Positions 56,389-64,000 of a stretch of 64,000 bases of DNA are shown piece after piece (the stretch's first letter is position 1; each line of letters opens with the position of its first letter). Location of the stretch: NCBI RefSeq assembly GCF_009709575.1, contig NZ_WIXO01000001.1:2110001-2174000 (forward strand). The letters run 5' to 3'. A program made the translations under genes and the position numbers. The stretch comes from Streptomyces taklimakanensis (lineage in GTDB: Bacteria; Actinomycetota; Actinomycetes; Streptomycetales; Streptomycetaceae). Under the pieces are notes generated by a model, which was not told the DNA's origin, did no database searches, and worked only from the letters and a program-made list of their open reading frames with translations.

Positions 56389-57615
56389 TCAGAGCACGCG
56401 CTCGCCGCGCTGCCACACCGCCGCCACCAGCGGCACTCCGGGCCGGTAGGCGAGGTGGACGTGCGAGGGCGCGTCCAACAGCACCAGGTCGGCGCGGGCG
56501 CCGGGGGTGACACGGCCGATGTCGATGCGGCGCAGCGCCGCGGCGCCGCCCGCCGTGGCGGCCCACACCGCCTCGTCGGGCGTCATGCCCATCTCCCGGA
56601 CGGCGACGGCGACACAGAAGGGCATCGAGCTGGTGTAGGACGATCCGGGGTTGCAGTCGGTGGAGAGCGCGACGGTGACCTTGGCGTCCAGCAGGCGGCG
56701 GGCGTCGGGGTAGGGCGAGCGGGTGGAGAACTCGCAACCGGGCAGCAGCGTGGCGACCGTGCGGCTGCCGGCGAGGGCGTCGACGTCCTCGTCGGACAGG
56801 TGGGTGCAGTGGTCGGCGGAGGCCGCGTCGAACTCGACCGCGAGCCGGACGCCGGGCCCGGGACCGAGCTGCCCCGCGTGGACGCGGGGCACCAGACCGC
56901 GGGCGACCCCGGCGGCGAGGACGGCGCGGGCCTGGTCGCCGTCGAAGGCGCCGCGCTCGCAGAAGACGTCCACCCAGCGGGCGTGGCGGGCGCAGGCGTC
57001 CAGCATCGGACCGGTGACCAGATCGACGTAGCCGTCCGGGTCCGAGGCGTACTCGGGGGGCACGACGTGGGCGCCGAGGTAGGTGGTCTCGTCCACCTGG
57101 TCGGCGGCGATGCGCAGGGCGCGGACCTCGTCCTCGACGGTCAGGCCGTAGCCGGACTTGGTCTCCAGGGTGGTGGTGCCCTGGCGCAGCGCCTCGCGGA
57201 CGTGGCGGGCGAGGTTCGCGGCGAGTTCGGCGTCGTCGGCCGCGCGGGTGGCCTCGACGGTGGTGCGGATGCCGCCGGCGGTGTAAGGGCGGCCGGACAT
57301 GCGGGCGGCGAACTCCTCGGTGCGGTCGCCGCCGAAGAGCAGGTGGGAGTGGGAGTCGACGAAGCCGGGCAGCATCGCCCGGCCGCCCGCGTCCACGCGA
57401 CTGTCGGTGGCCGGTGCTTCGCTTTCCGTGCCGACCCAGGCGACGCGGTCGCCCTCGACGACGACGGCCGCGTTCCGGACGACTCCGAGGGGGCCGTGCT
57501 CGGCGGCCGCCACGGTCTCGTGGTCGTTGGTGACGAGGGAGGAGATGTTGGCGATGAGGGTGCTGCCGGCGCCGTCGGGGGCGGCGGCGGTGTCGCGGGT
57601 GGGGTGGGTGCTCAT
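56389..57615 (-). CDS. hutI: Imidazolonepropionase
   Basis: 408 residues of the amidohydrolase superfamily. It opens imidazolone-5-propionate to N-formimino-L-glutamate in histidine degradation. The metal-site motif [37 protein letters not shown], and the later [18 protein letters not shown] and [18 protein letters not shown] are diagnostic. The ATG at 57615 shares one base with the hutF stop (TGATG), so the two are coupled. It is last of the leftward hutU-M20-hutF-hutI operon. Confidence 0.96.
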   Translation of the reverse strand: MSTHPTRDTAAAPDGAGSTLIANISSLVTNDHETVAAAEHGPLGVVRNAAVVVEGDRVAWVGTESEAPATDSRVDAGGRAMLPGFVDSHSHLLFGGDRTEEFAARMSGRPYTAGGIRTTVEATRAADDAELAANLARHVREALRQGTTTLETKSGYGLTVEDEVRALRIAADQVDETTYLGAHVVPPEYASDPDGYVDLVTGPMLDACARHARWVDVFCERGAFDGDQARAVLAAGVARGLVPRVHAGQLGPGPGVRLAVEFDAASADHCTHLSDEDVDALAGSRTVATLLPGCEFSTRSPYPDARRLLDAKVTVALSTDCNPGSSYTSSMPFCVAVAVREMGMTPDEAVWAATAGGAAALRRIDIGRVTPGARADLVLLDAPSHVHLAYRPGVPLVAAVWQRGERVL

Positions 57616-59027
57616 CAGCGGGCTCCTTGTCGGATGGCGTCCGCCAGGGCCGCGGGGACGTCCGGCACGCTTCGGTGTGCTCCGTCGCGCACCACATGGC
57701 GACCGCCGACGATCGTGTGGCGTACGTCGGCCGCCGTCGCCGCGAACACCGCCGTCTCGACGGCCAGCCGGGGCGGGGGGCCCGCGGTGCGCACCGAGTC
57801 CAGGGCGATGGTGGCGAAGTCGGCGAGCCGACCGGGTTCCAGGCGTCCCGCCTCCGGCCAGCCCAGGGCCGCGTGGCCCCTCTCGCCGGCCGAGCCCAGC
57901 AGTTGGGCGGCGGTCCAGTGGCCGCGGGTGCGGGTGCGCAGCCGTTCGTCCAGTTCCATCGCGCGGGCCTCCTCCAACAGGTCGATGACGGCGTGGCTGT
58001 CGCTGCCCAGGCACAGCGGGGAGCCGGCGCGCATCAGGTCGGCCGCCGGGCCGATGCCGTCGGCCAGGTCGCGTTCGGTGGTGGGGCACACGCACACCCC
58101 GGTGCCGGTGCCGCCCAGGAGGGCGATGTCGGCGGCGGTCGGGTGGGTGGCGTGGACGGCGGTCGTCCGGGGGCCGAGGACGTCGTGGTCGGCCAGGAGC
58201 CGGGTGGGGGTGCGGCCGTGGACGGCCAGGCAGGCGTCGTTCTCGGCGGGCTGTTCGGAGAGATGGACATGGAGGGGTGCGTTCCGCTCCTGGGCCCAGC
58301 GGGCGACGGTGCCGGCCTCGACGGCGGGCACGGCGCGCACGGAGTGGATCGCCGCGCCCACCCGGGCGTGGTCGCCCTGCGGGCGCAGCGCGGAGACGCG
58401 CTCGGCCCAGGCGTCGGCGGTGCCGTCGCCGAAGCGGAGCTGGTGGCGGTCGAGTTCCGCGCCCCGGTGGGCGGTCAGGAGCCCGGAGGCCAGGTAGCAG
58501 GTGTCGAGGAGGGTGATGCGGACACCGGCCTCGGCCGCCGCCGCGATCAGGGCGTGCCCCATGGCGTTGGGGTCGCCGTAGGGGGTGCCGCCGGGGCCGT
58601 GGTGCAGGTAGTGGAACTCACCGACGCAGGTGATGCCGGCCAGGGCCATCTCGGCGTACACGGCCCGGGCGAGGGCGAAGTAGCCGTCGGGGGTGAGGCG
58701 GTCGGCGACGGAGTACATCACCTCGCGCCAGGTCCAGAACGTGCCCGAGCCGGTCTGCACGGTACCGCGCAGGGCGCGGTGGAAGGCGTGGGAGTGGGCG
58801 TTGGCCAGTCCGGGGACGGTCAGGCCGCGCAGCGGCTCGGCGCCCGGCGGCGGGGTCTCCACCCCGGTGCGCACGGCGGTGATACGGCCGCCGGCCGTCT
58901 CGATGACCGTGCCCGCCTCGACGGCTCCGCCGGTCCAGGCGTGCTCGGCCCAGTAGACGGCCTCGGGCGCGGCCGTGGGCGGGGCATCGGACACGGTCCC
59001 GGCCGGGGCCGGTCCGTCCGGGGTCAC
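57615..59027 (-). CDS. hutF: Formimidoylglutamate deiminase
   Basis: 470 residues of the amidohydrolase superfamily. It removes ammonia from formimino-glutamate to give N-formyl-L-glutamate. [20 protein letters not shown] is the HutF metal-binding motif; [31 protein letters not shown] and [19 protein letters not shown] follow in order. The GTG at 59027 overlaps the stop of the upstream M20 gene (GTGA). HutF implies the five-step pathway, which requires an N-formylglutamate deformylase; a classical HutG is not seen here. Confidence 0.93.
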   Translation of the reverse strand: MTPDGPAPAGTVSDAPPTAAPEAVYWAEHAWTGGAVEAGTVIETAGGRITAVRTGVETPPPGAEPLRGLTVPGLANAHSHAFHRALRGTVQTGSGTFWTWREVMYSVADRLTPDGYFALARAVYAEMALAGITCVGEFHYLHHGPGGTPYGDPNAMGHALIAAAAEAGVRITLLDTCYLASGLLTAHRGAELDRHQLRFGDGTADAWAERVSALRPQGDHARVGAAIHSVRAVPAVEAGTVARWAQERNAPLHVHLSEQPAENDACLAVHGRTPTRLLADHDVLGPRTTAVHATHPTAADIALLGGTGTGVCVCPTTERDLADGIGPAADLMRAGSPLCLGSDSHAVIDLLEEARAMELDERLRTRTRGHWTAAQLLGSAGERGHAALGWPEAGRLEPGRLADFATIALDSVRTAGPPPRLAVETAVFAATAADVRHTIVGGRHVVRDGAHRSVPDVPAALADAIRQGAR

Positions 59028-60301
59028 GGGCACGCCAGGTCCTCCAGGGTGTCGGCCAGCGCCCGCACCCCGGCGGCGCAGTCGTCCTCCTCGGCGATCT
59101 CGGCCGGCGAGTGGGAGACGCCGGTGGGGTTGCGCACGTAGAGCATGGCGGTGGGCACCTCGGCGGAGAGGACACCCGCGTCGTGCCCCGCCCCGGTGGG
59201 CAGCAGTGGCGCGCCGCCGAGCCGGGCGGCGATGCGGTCGCGCAGCCCGTGGGCGAACTCCACGACGGGGGTGAAGGATTCCCGGACGACCTCCACCCGC
59301 ACCCCGTCGCGCGCTCCGCGCTCGACGGCCGCGCGTTCGATCTCGGCGACGACGGCGGCGAGGGTGGCCTCGTCGGCGGCGCGGGAGTCGAGCCAGCCGC
59401 GGACGAGGGAGGCGATGGCGTTGACGCCGTTCGGTTCCACGGCGACCTTGCCGAAGGTGGCCAGCGCCCCGGCCAGCCGGGCCTTCTTCCGGGCGGCCAG
59501 CACGGTGTTGGCGTAGGTGAGCATCGGGTCGCGGCGGTCTTCCAGACGGGTGGTCCCGGCGTGGTTGGCCTCGCCGTGGAAGTCGAACCGCCAGCGGCCG
59601 TGCGGCCAGATCGCGGAGGCGACGCCCACCGGCCGGTCGTCGGGAGCGTCGACGAGACGGCGGCCCTGCTCGATGTGGAGTTCGACGAAGGCCCCGACGC
59701 GGGCGAGCCGTTCGGGGTCGGCGCCGATCGCCTCGGGGTCGTACCCGGCGCGCTCCATGGCCCGCGGCAGCGTGACGCCGTCGGCGTCGCGGAGTTCGCG
59801 GGCCGCCTCGGGGGTGAGCCGGCCGGTGGTCAGCCGGGAGCCGACGCAGGCCGGGCCGAAGCGGGCGCCCTCCTCGTCGCCGAAGTTGACCACCGCCAGC
59901 GGCCGGGCGGGGCGTGCGCCCCGCGCGCGCAGTTCGTCGAGGGCGGCGAAGGCCGAGACCACGCCGAGGGGGCCGTCGAAGGCGCCGCCGTCGGGCACGG
60001 AGTCCAGGTGGGAGCCGGTCACCACGGCGTCGCCGTCCTCCGGGGAGCCGAGCCAGGCCCACTGGTTGCCGTTGCGGTCCACCTCGTGGGTCAGCCCGCG
60101 CGCGGCGGCCTGTTCCCGGAACCAGGCGCGGCACTCGGCGTCGGCGTCGGTCCAGGCGTGACGCCGGTAGCCACCGCCGGGTGCCCGTCCGACGGGCAGC
60201 AGTTCGCGCCACATCGCGTGGAAGGAGGCGCCCTGCTTCCACTCCCGGAAGGCGGTGGAGGCGGAGCCGGGCGTGGGGGCCGGGGTCGGTCCGGTGGTCA
60301 T
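59024..60301 (-). CDS. M20-family amidohydrolase (allantoate amidohydrolase/carbamoylase-like) in the hut operon
   Basis: 425 residues of the di-zinc M20 hydantoinase/carbamoylase family. Metal-site motifs: [59 protein letters not shown], and [20 protein letters not shown]. Annotation by family would be allantoate or N-carbamoyl-amino-acid hydrolase, but its place, coupled on both sides between hutU (ATGA overlap) and hutF (GTGA overlap), suggests it is the N-formylglutamate deformylase that finishes the pathway. That assignment is inference from context. Confidence 0.85.
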   Translation of the reverse strand: MTTGPTPAPTPGSASTAFREWKQGASFHAMWRELLPVGRAPGGGYRRHAWTDADAECRAWFREQAAARGLTHEVDRNGNQWAWLGSPEDGDAVVTGSHLDSVPDGGAFDGPLGVVSAFAALDELRARGARPARPLAVVNFGDEEGARFGPACVGSRLTTGRLTPEAARELRDADGVTLPRAMERAGYDPEAIGADPERLARVGAFVELHIEQGRRLVDAPDDRPVGVASAIWPHGRWRFDFHGEANHAGTTRLEDRRDPMLTYANTVLAARKKARLAGALATFGKVAVEPNGVNAIASLVRGWLDSRAADEATLAAVVAEIERAAVERGARDGVRVEVVRESFTPVVEFAHGLRDRIAARLGGAPLLPTGAGHDAGVLSAEVPTAMLYVRNPTGVSHSPAEIAEEDDCAAGVRALADTLEDLACP

Positions 60302-61998
60302 GCGGCGTTCCCACCGTTCCCGCCGTTCCCGTCGTCGCCCTCCCGCATCGGGACGCGGATACCGCGTTCGGCGGCGACCTCCTCGGCCCGCTCGTACCCG
60401 GCGTCGACGTGGCGGATGACGCCCGTGCCCGGGTCGTTGGTGAGCACCCGGCGGATCTTCTCACCGGCCGTCGGCGTGCCGTCGGCGACGGTGACCTGCC
60501 CGGCGTGGATCGAGCGGCCCATGCCGACACCGCCGCCGTGGTGGACGGAGACCCAGGAGGCGCCGGAGGCCACGTTGACCATGGCGTTGAGCAGCGGCCA
60601 GTCGGCGATGGCGTCGGAGCCGTCGAGCATGGCCTCGGTCTCGCGGTACGGGGAGGCCACCGAGCCGCAGTCCAGGTGGTCGCGGCCGATGACGATCGGC
60701 GCGGAGATCTCCCCGGAGGCGACCATGTCGTTGAAGCGCTCCCCCGCCCTGTCCCGCTCGCCGTGGCCGAGCCAGCAGATGCGGGCGGGCAGCCCCTGGA
60801 AGCGCACGCGCTCCCCGGCCAGGTGGATCCAGCGGGCCAGGGACTCGTTCTCGGGGAAGAGGTCGAGGACGGCGCGGTCGGTGGCGGCGATGTCCTTCGG
60901 GTCGCCCGAGAGCGCGGCCCACCGGAAGGGGCCCTTGCCCTCGCAGAACAGCGGCCGGATGTAGGCGGGCACGAAGCCGGGGAACTCGAAGGCCCGCTCG
61001 TAGCCCGCCAGGCGCGCCTCGCCGCGGAGGGAGTTGCCGTAGTCGAAGACCTCGGCGCCCGCGTCCCGGAAACCGACCATGGCCTCCACGTGGCGGGCCA
61101 TGGCCTCCCGCGCCCGCACGGTGAAGTCGGCGGGCTTCTCGGCCGCGTAGGAGGCCATGTCGGCGAAGTCGACGCCCAGCGGCAGGTAGCTCAGCGGGTC
61201 GTGGGCGGAGGTCTGGTCGGTGACGATGTCGATGGGCGCGCCCATGGCCAGCAGGCGCGGCACCACGTCGGCGGCGTTGCCCAGCACACCGATCGACAGC
61301 GGGCGCCGGGCGTCGCGGGCCTCGCCGGCCAGCGACAGGGCGTGGTCGAGGGAGTCGGCGCGCACGTCGAGGTAGCGGTGTTCGATGCGGCGCTCGATGG
61401 CGCGCGGGTCGCAGTCGACGCAGATGGCGACGCCGTCGTTCATGGTGACCGCCAGCGGCTGGGCGCCGCCCATGCCGCCGAGCCCGGCGGTGAGGGTGAT
61501 CGTCCCGGCCAGGGAGCCGCCGAACCGCTTGGCGGCGACGGCGGCGAAGGTCTCGTAGGTGCCCTGGAGGATGCCCTGGGTGCCGATGTAGATCCAGGAG
61601 CCGGCCGTCATCTGGCCGTACATGGTGAGGCCGAGGGCCTCCAGGCGGCGGAACTCCTCCCAGGTGGCCCAGTCGCCCACCAGGTTGGAGTTGGCGATCA
61701 GCACGCGCGGCGCCCACTCGTGGGTGGTCATCACCCCGACCGGGCGCCCCGACTGGACGAGCATCGTCTCGTCCGGGCCCAGGGTGGTGAGGGTGCGGAC
61801 CATGGCGTCGAAGGAGGGCCAGTCACGGGCGGCCTTCCCGGTGCCGCCGTAGACGACGAGCTTCTCGGGGTGCTCGGCCACCTCAGGGTCGAGGTTGTTC
61901 ATCAGCATCCGCAGGGCGGCCTCCTGCTGCCAGCCCCGGGCGGTCTTCCCGGTGCCGCGCGGGGCCCTCACGGGTCGTGGTCCTGACGCCTGTGTCAT
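60298..61998 (-). CDS. hutU: Urocanate hydratase
   Basis: 566 residues. It converts urocanate to imidazolone-5-propionate using tightly bound NAD+. Signatures: [20 protein letters not shown] near the N-terminus, [20 protein letters not shown], the NAD-binding [20 protein letters not shown], and [11 protein letters not shown]. The expected length is right. First gene of the hut operon, with a strong promoter upstream (62035-62062). Histidine ammonia-lyase (hutH) is not in this window. Confidence 0.97.
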   Translation of the reverse strand: MTQASGPRPVRAPRGTGKTARGWQQEAALRMLMNNLDPEVAEHPEKLVVYGGTGKAARDWPSFDAMVRTLTTLGPDETMLVQSGRPVGVMTTHEWAPRVLIANSNLVGDWATWEEFRRLEALGLTMYGQMTAGSWIYIGTQGILQGTYETFAAVAAKRFGGSLAGTITLTAGLGGMGGAQPLAVTMNDGVAICVDCDPRAIERRIEHRYLDVRADSLDHALSLAGEARDARRPLSIGVLGNAADVVPRLLAMGAPIDIVTDQTSAHDPLSYLPLGVDFADMASYAAEKPADFTVRAREAMARHVEAMVGFRDAGAEVFDYGNSLRGEARLAGYERAFEFPGFVPAYIRPLFCEGKGPFRWAALSGDPKDIAATDRAVLDLFPENESLARWIHLAGERVRFQGLPARICWLGHGERDRAGERFNDMVASGEISAPIVIGRDHLDCGSVASPYRETEAMLDGSDAIADWPLLNAMVNVASGASWVSVHHGGGVGMGRSIHAGQVTVADGTPTAGEKIRRVLTNDPGTGVIRHVDAGYERAEEVAAERGIRVPMREGDDGNGGNGGNAA

Positions 61999-62034
61999 GG
62001 TCCCTGCCCTCCGATTGAATCGGTAACTACAGAC

Positions 62035-62062
62035 ACTCTATTGCGTGAATAGAACTAGTCAA
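62035..62062 (-). promoter_or_regulatory. hut operon promoter with an operator-like palindrome in its spacer
   Basis: On the minus strand -35 TTGACT (62057-62062) and -10 TAGAGT (62035-62040) lie 16 bp apart, about 37 bases before the hutU start. Inside the spacer, extending into the -10, is the inverted repeat TCTATT-N5-AATAGA (62037-62053). A repressor bound there would block RNA polymerase directly. The RpiR-type gene at 63073 is a candidate regulator. Confidence 0.75.
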
Positions 62063-62093
62063 CGGGGCGCGGGACCGGAGCGTCGGGAACGCC

Positions 62094-62145
62094 GCCCCCG
62101 CTCCCGGCCCGCCCCCGGCCTCGGACGCGGGCCGGGAGCGGGGGC
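62094..62145 (-). terminator. Terminator hairpin between the membrane protein gene and the hut promoter
   Basis: A perfect 18-bp stem pairs 62094-62111 with 62128-62145 (16-base loop). It lies 123 bases past the stop of the minus-strand membrane protein gene and just ahead of the hut promoter. Confidence 0.7.
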
Positions 62146-62267
62146 GAAGCGGGGGCCGGACGCGGAACGGCGGCCGCACCGCCGGCGGCACGGCCGCCGT
62201 GGGTCCGGACGGCACCTCCGACCGCCCAGTGGGCCCGGTGGACCCGGCGGGGATCAGCGGGACGCGC

Positions 62268-62888
62268 TCACCTCGCCGCCGCGGTGACCCTGGCCCGGGG
62301 ACGACGCTCCCGGCCGGCGACGGCGGGACGACGGCGCGCGCCTCCCGGCGCGGCGTCTCCGGCCAGCGGCCCGGTGGTCATCCAGCCGCGCACGTCCTTG
62401 CGCGCCGGACTGCGTCCGGCCGCCCACTCCGGGCGGACCCACAGCAGCTTCTCGTTGCGGCGCTCCCAGCGGCCCAGCCACACCGCCTTGGCCCACAGTC
62501 CCGCGCCGGCCCCCGCCAGCAGCATGCCGCCCGCCGCCGGCACGGCCCAGGACGAGCCCACCGCCGCGGCGAAGGCGGCCACCAGCCACCACCGGCGGCT
62601 CCGCAGCCAGGTGCGGACGGTCACCGCGCGGTCGTGCAGCACCACCCACTTGCCCGCCGTGGAGGCGGCGCCGATCATCCCCACACAGCGGCCGCGACGC
62701 GCCAGGAAGGCGACGACGGCCGCGACGAGGAAGAGCGCGGCCCCGCCCAGCACCCCGATCCGCCGTCCGGTCAGCCCGGGGAAGGCCAGACCGACTCCCG
62801 CGGCCACCACTCCGGTCCACCACAGCGCGGTGCCCGCCGTCCGCACGTACACCGCCACTCTCGCCAGCGCATACGCCCCGCGCGCCAC
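62268..62888 (-). CDS. Membrane protein of unknown function (206 aa)
   Basis: The product has four hydrophobic segments (ALWWTGVVAAGVGLAFPGL, IGVLGGAALFLVAAVVAFLA, WWLVAAFAAAVGSSWAVPAA and GGMLLAGAGAGLWAKAVWL), so it is an integral membrane protein with a basic, Pro/Arg-rich cytoplasmic tail. I do not recognise a family. GTG 62888 was chosen because GAGGAGGACTGCT precedes it, an excellent ribosome site. It lies between the RpiR-type regulator and the hut operon, all leftward, but is cut off from hutU by a terminator. Confidence 0.72.
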   Translation of the reverse strand: MARGAYALARVAVYVRTAGTALWWTGVVAAGVGLAFPGLTGRRIGVLGGAALFLVAAVVAFLARRGRCVGMIGAASTAGKWVVLHDRAVTVRTWLRSRRWWLVAAFAAAVGSSWAVPAAGGMLLAGAGAGLWAKAVWLGRWERRNEKLLWVRPEWAAGRSPARKDVRGWMTTGPLAGDAAPGGARRRPAVAGRERRPRARVTAAAR

Positions 62889-63072
62889 AGCAGTCCTCCT
62901 CGTGTCCTACTCCGTTCACCCGCCGGCCGGCCGGGTCAGGGCGACCGGCCACGGTCCGTCGAACCGAAGCGTAATGAGGAACGATGAGATTCTCCTGAGG
63001 ATCCGCGCGGGCCACCCGGCCAAGAGGGCGTACCCCCCGACGCTGTCGGCCGGACCCGCCCGCCGCGGCGCC

Positions 63073-63930
63073 TCACTCGACGAACAGCCCCCGCTCGGCC
63101 GCCCGGGCGTCGAACTCCTCCAGTCGGGCCTGTGCGTCCGGCAGCTCGTCGCACATCGCCTCCAGCAGCACCCGCCCCAGCAGCATCGGCGCGCAGGCGG
63201 TGTCGAAGGACAGGGCGGTCCCGACGGCGGCGGGCAACAGCAGGTCGCCGGGGCGGACCACGGGCGCGAAGGCGCTGTCGGCGACGGTGACGATCCGCAG
63301 CCCGGCCCCGCGGGCGTGCTCCAACGCGTCGGCCGTCTCACGCGGGTGGCGCGGCAGGGCGAAGCACAGCAGGGCGCTCGCCCCGGCCCGCGCCGCCGCG
63401 TCGACGCGGTCGGCCAGCATCGAGCCGCCCTCGTCCAGCAACCGCACGTCGGGGTGGACCTTGGCGGCGAAGTAGGCGAAGCCGCGGGCCTGCGCGGCGG
63501 CGGCCCGCAGCCCCAGGACGGGCAGGGGGCGGGAGGCGGCCAGCAGCCGTCCGGCCTCGGCGATGGGAGCCGGATCGGCGAGCTGCGCGGCGAGCTGCCG
63601 CAGGTTCTCGATCTCGGCGTGCACGGCCTGCTGGTAGGCGTTGCGGCCGTCCGCGCCGCCGTCCCTCCCCTCGCCGGCCCCGTCCGCCGCGACGGCGGGC
63701 TGCCACTCGCGCAGGTGCCTGCGCAGCGCCGGGTAGCCGTCGAAGCCGAGCGCCACGGCGAAACGGGTCACCGACGGCTGACTCACCCCGGCCAGCTCCG
63801 CCAGCTCCACGCTGGACAGGAACGGGGCGTCGTCGGCTCGCCGCACCATGCAGTGGGCGATCCGCCGCTGGGTGGGAGTCAACCGGTGCCCCTCGAACAG
63901 CTTCAGCAGCCGGGCGCTCGCGCCGCTCAT
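63073..63930 (-). CDS. MurR/RpiR-family transcriptional regulator (HTH + SIS)
   Basis: 285 residues. The N-terminal RpiR-type winged helix (about 1-75) reads LTPTQRRIAHCMV then VELAELAGVSQPSVTRFAVA as the recognition helix. The C-terminal SIS domain (about 125-265) has LPVLGLRAAAAQARGFAYF and ALLCFALPRHPRETADALEH, expected to bind a phosphosugar or similar ligand. RpiR-type regulators sometimes control histidine or amino-sugar genes, and the hut operon nearby is a candidate target. The last 70 bases of the window past its start hold nothing recognisable. Confidence 0.88.
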   Translation of the reverse strand: MSGASARLLKLFEGHRLTPTQRRIAHCMVRRADDAPFLSSVELAELAGVSQPSVTRFAVALGFDGYPALRRHLREWQPAVAADGAGEGRDGGADGRNAYQQAVHAEIENLRQLAAQLADPAPIAEAGRLLAASRPLPVLGLRAAAAQARGFAYFAAKVHPDVRLLDEGGSMLADRVDAAARAGASALLCFALPRHPRETADALEHARGAGLRIVTVADSAFAPVVRPGDLLLPAAVGTALSFDTACAPMLLGRVLLEAMCDELPDAQARLEEFDARAAERGLFVE

Positions 63931-64000
63931 CGTGTCCCCTCGCGCTCGTGCACCCGCATTCCGTCCGCCCCTCCTCCGCTCCTCTTCAGCGCTCCCCCGC

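Overview
The window is high-GC actinobacterial chromosome, almost certainly from a Streptomyces. The reasons are whiB, a Streptomyces-type rRNA leader, GTG/TTG starts, overlapping-stop operons and an rsbW/STAS/sigma partner-switch cassette. The gene order is the core order I recall from S. coelicolor between ahcY and the hut genes, so most of it is conserved chromosome. The exception is a visibly lower-GC two-gene insertion at about 36.8-40.0 kb.

Layout. 1-0.37 kb: leader and promoters of an rRNA operon reading leftward out of the window. 0.4-3.2 kb: SpoIIM-like and RDD membrane proteins and an unknown protein. 3.3-10.5 kb: ahcY, a CDF cation transporter, and a mannose-phosphate block (manA, SIS protein, Trm112-like zinc peptide, manB). 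10.6-18 kb: DUF3499, a degenerate zincin-like protein, a DUF5719 surface protein coupled to a giant glycosyltransferase, and whiB. 18.7-25.5 kb: cysteine dioxygenase, a 50-bp tandem repeat, the coenzyme F420 pair fbiA-fbiB, a HhH-GPD glycosylase, a sugar nucleotidyltransferase and a PGRP amidase.

25.6-36.7 kb: an envelope region with five LytR-CpsA-Psr (LCP) glycopolymer ligases, a GT2 glycosyltransferase, a hotdog thioesterase and a TIGR03089 protein. 36.8-40.0 kb: a HEPN-like small protein translationally coupled to a 921-residue protein with two NTPase domains (KGGVGRT ParA-type, then a GxxGSGKT P-loop). The first gene carries a TTA (bldA) codon. This is the best candidate for an undescribed, probably defence-type, system. 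40.2-49.6 kb: acyl-CoA dehydrogenase, a UDP-glucose/GDP-mannose dehydrogenase-family enzyme, a CGNR regulator/VOC pair sharing a cluster of GTTACC boxes, an Rpf-LysM-M23 wall hydrolase under a c-di-AMP riboswitch, a dipeptidase, purK-purE and GtrA. 49.5-53.5 kb: a two-component system and a POT peptide transporter. 53.9-56.1 kb: anti-sigma kinase, STAS antagonist and SigB-type sigma factor. 56.4-63.9 kb: the hut operon (hutU, an M20-family amidohydrolase, hutF, hutI), a membrane protein and an RpiR-family regulator.

Functionally the window is dominated by envelope construction (mannose activation, glycosyltransferases, LCP ligases, PGRP and Rpf hydrolases), developmental control (whiB, sigma cassette, c-di-AMP switch) and catabolism of histidine. 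All calls rest on reading the sequence and translated proteins. No alignment, profile search or structure prediction was run.
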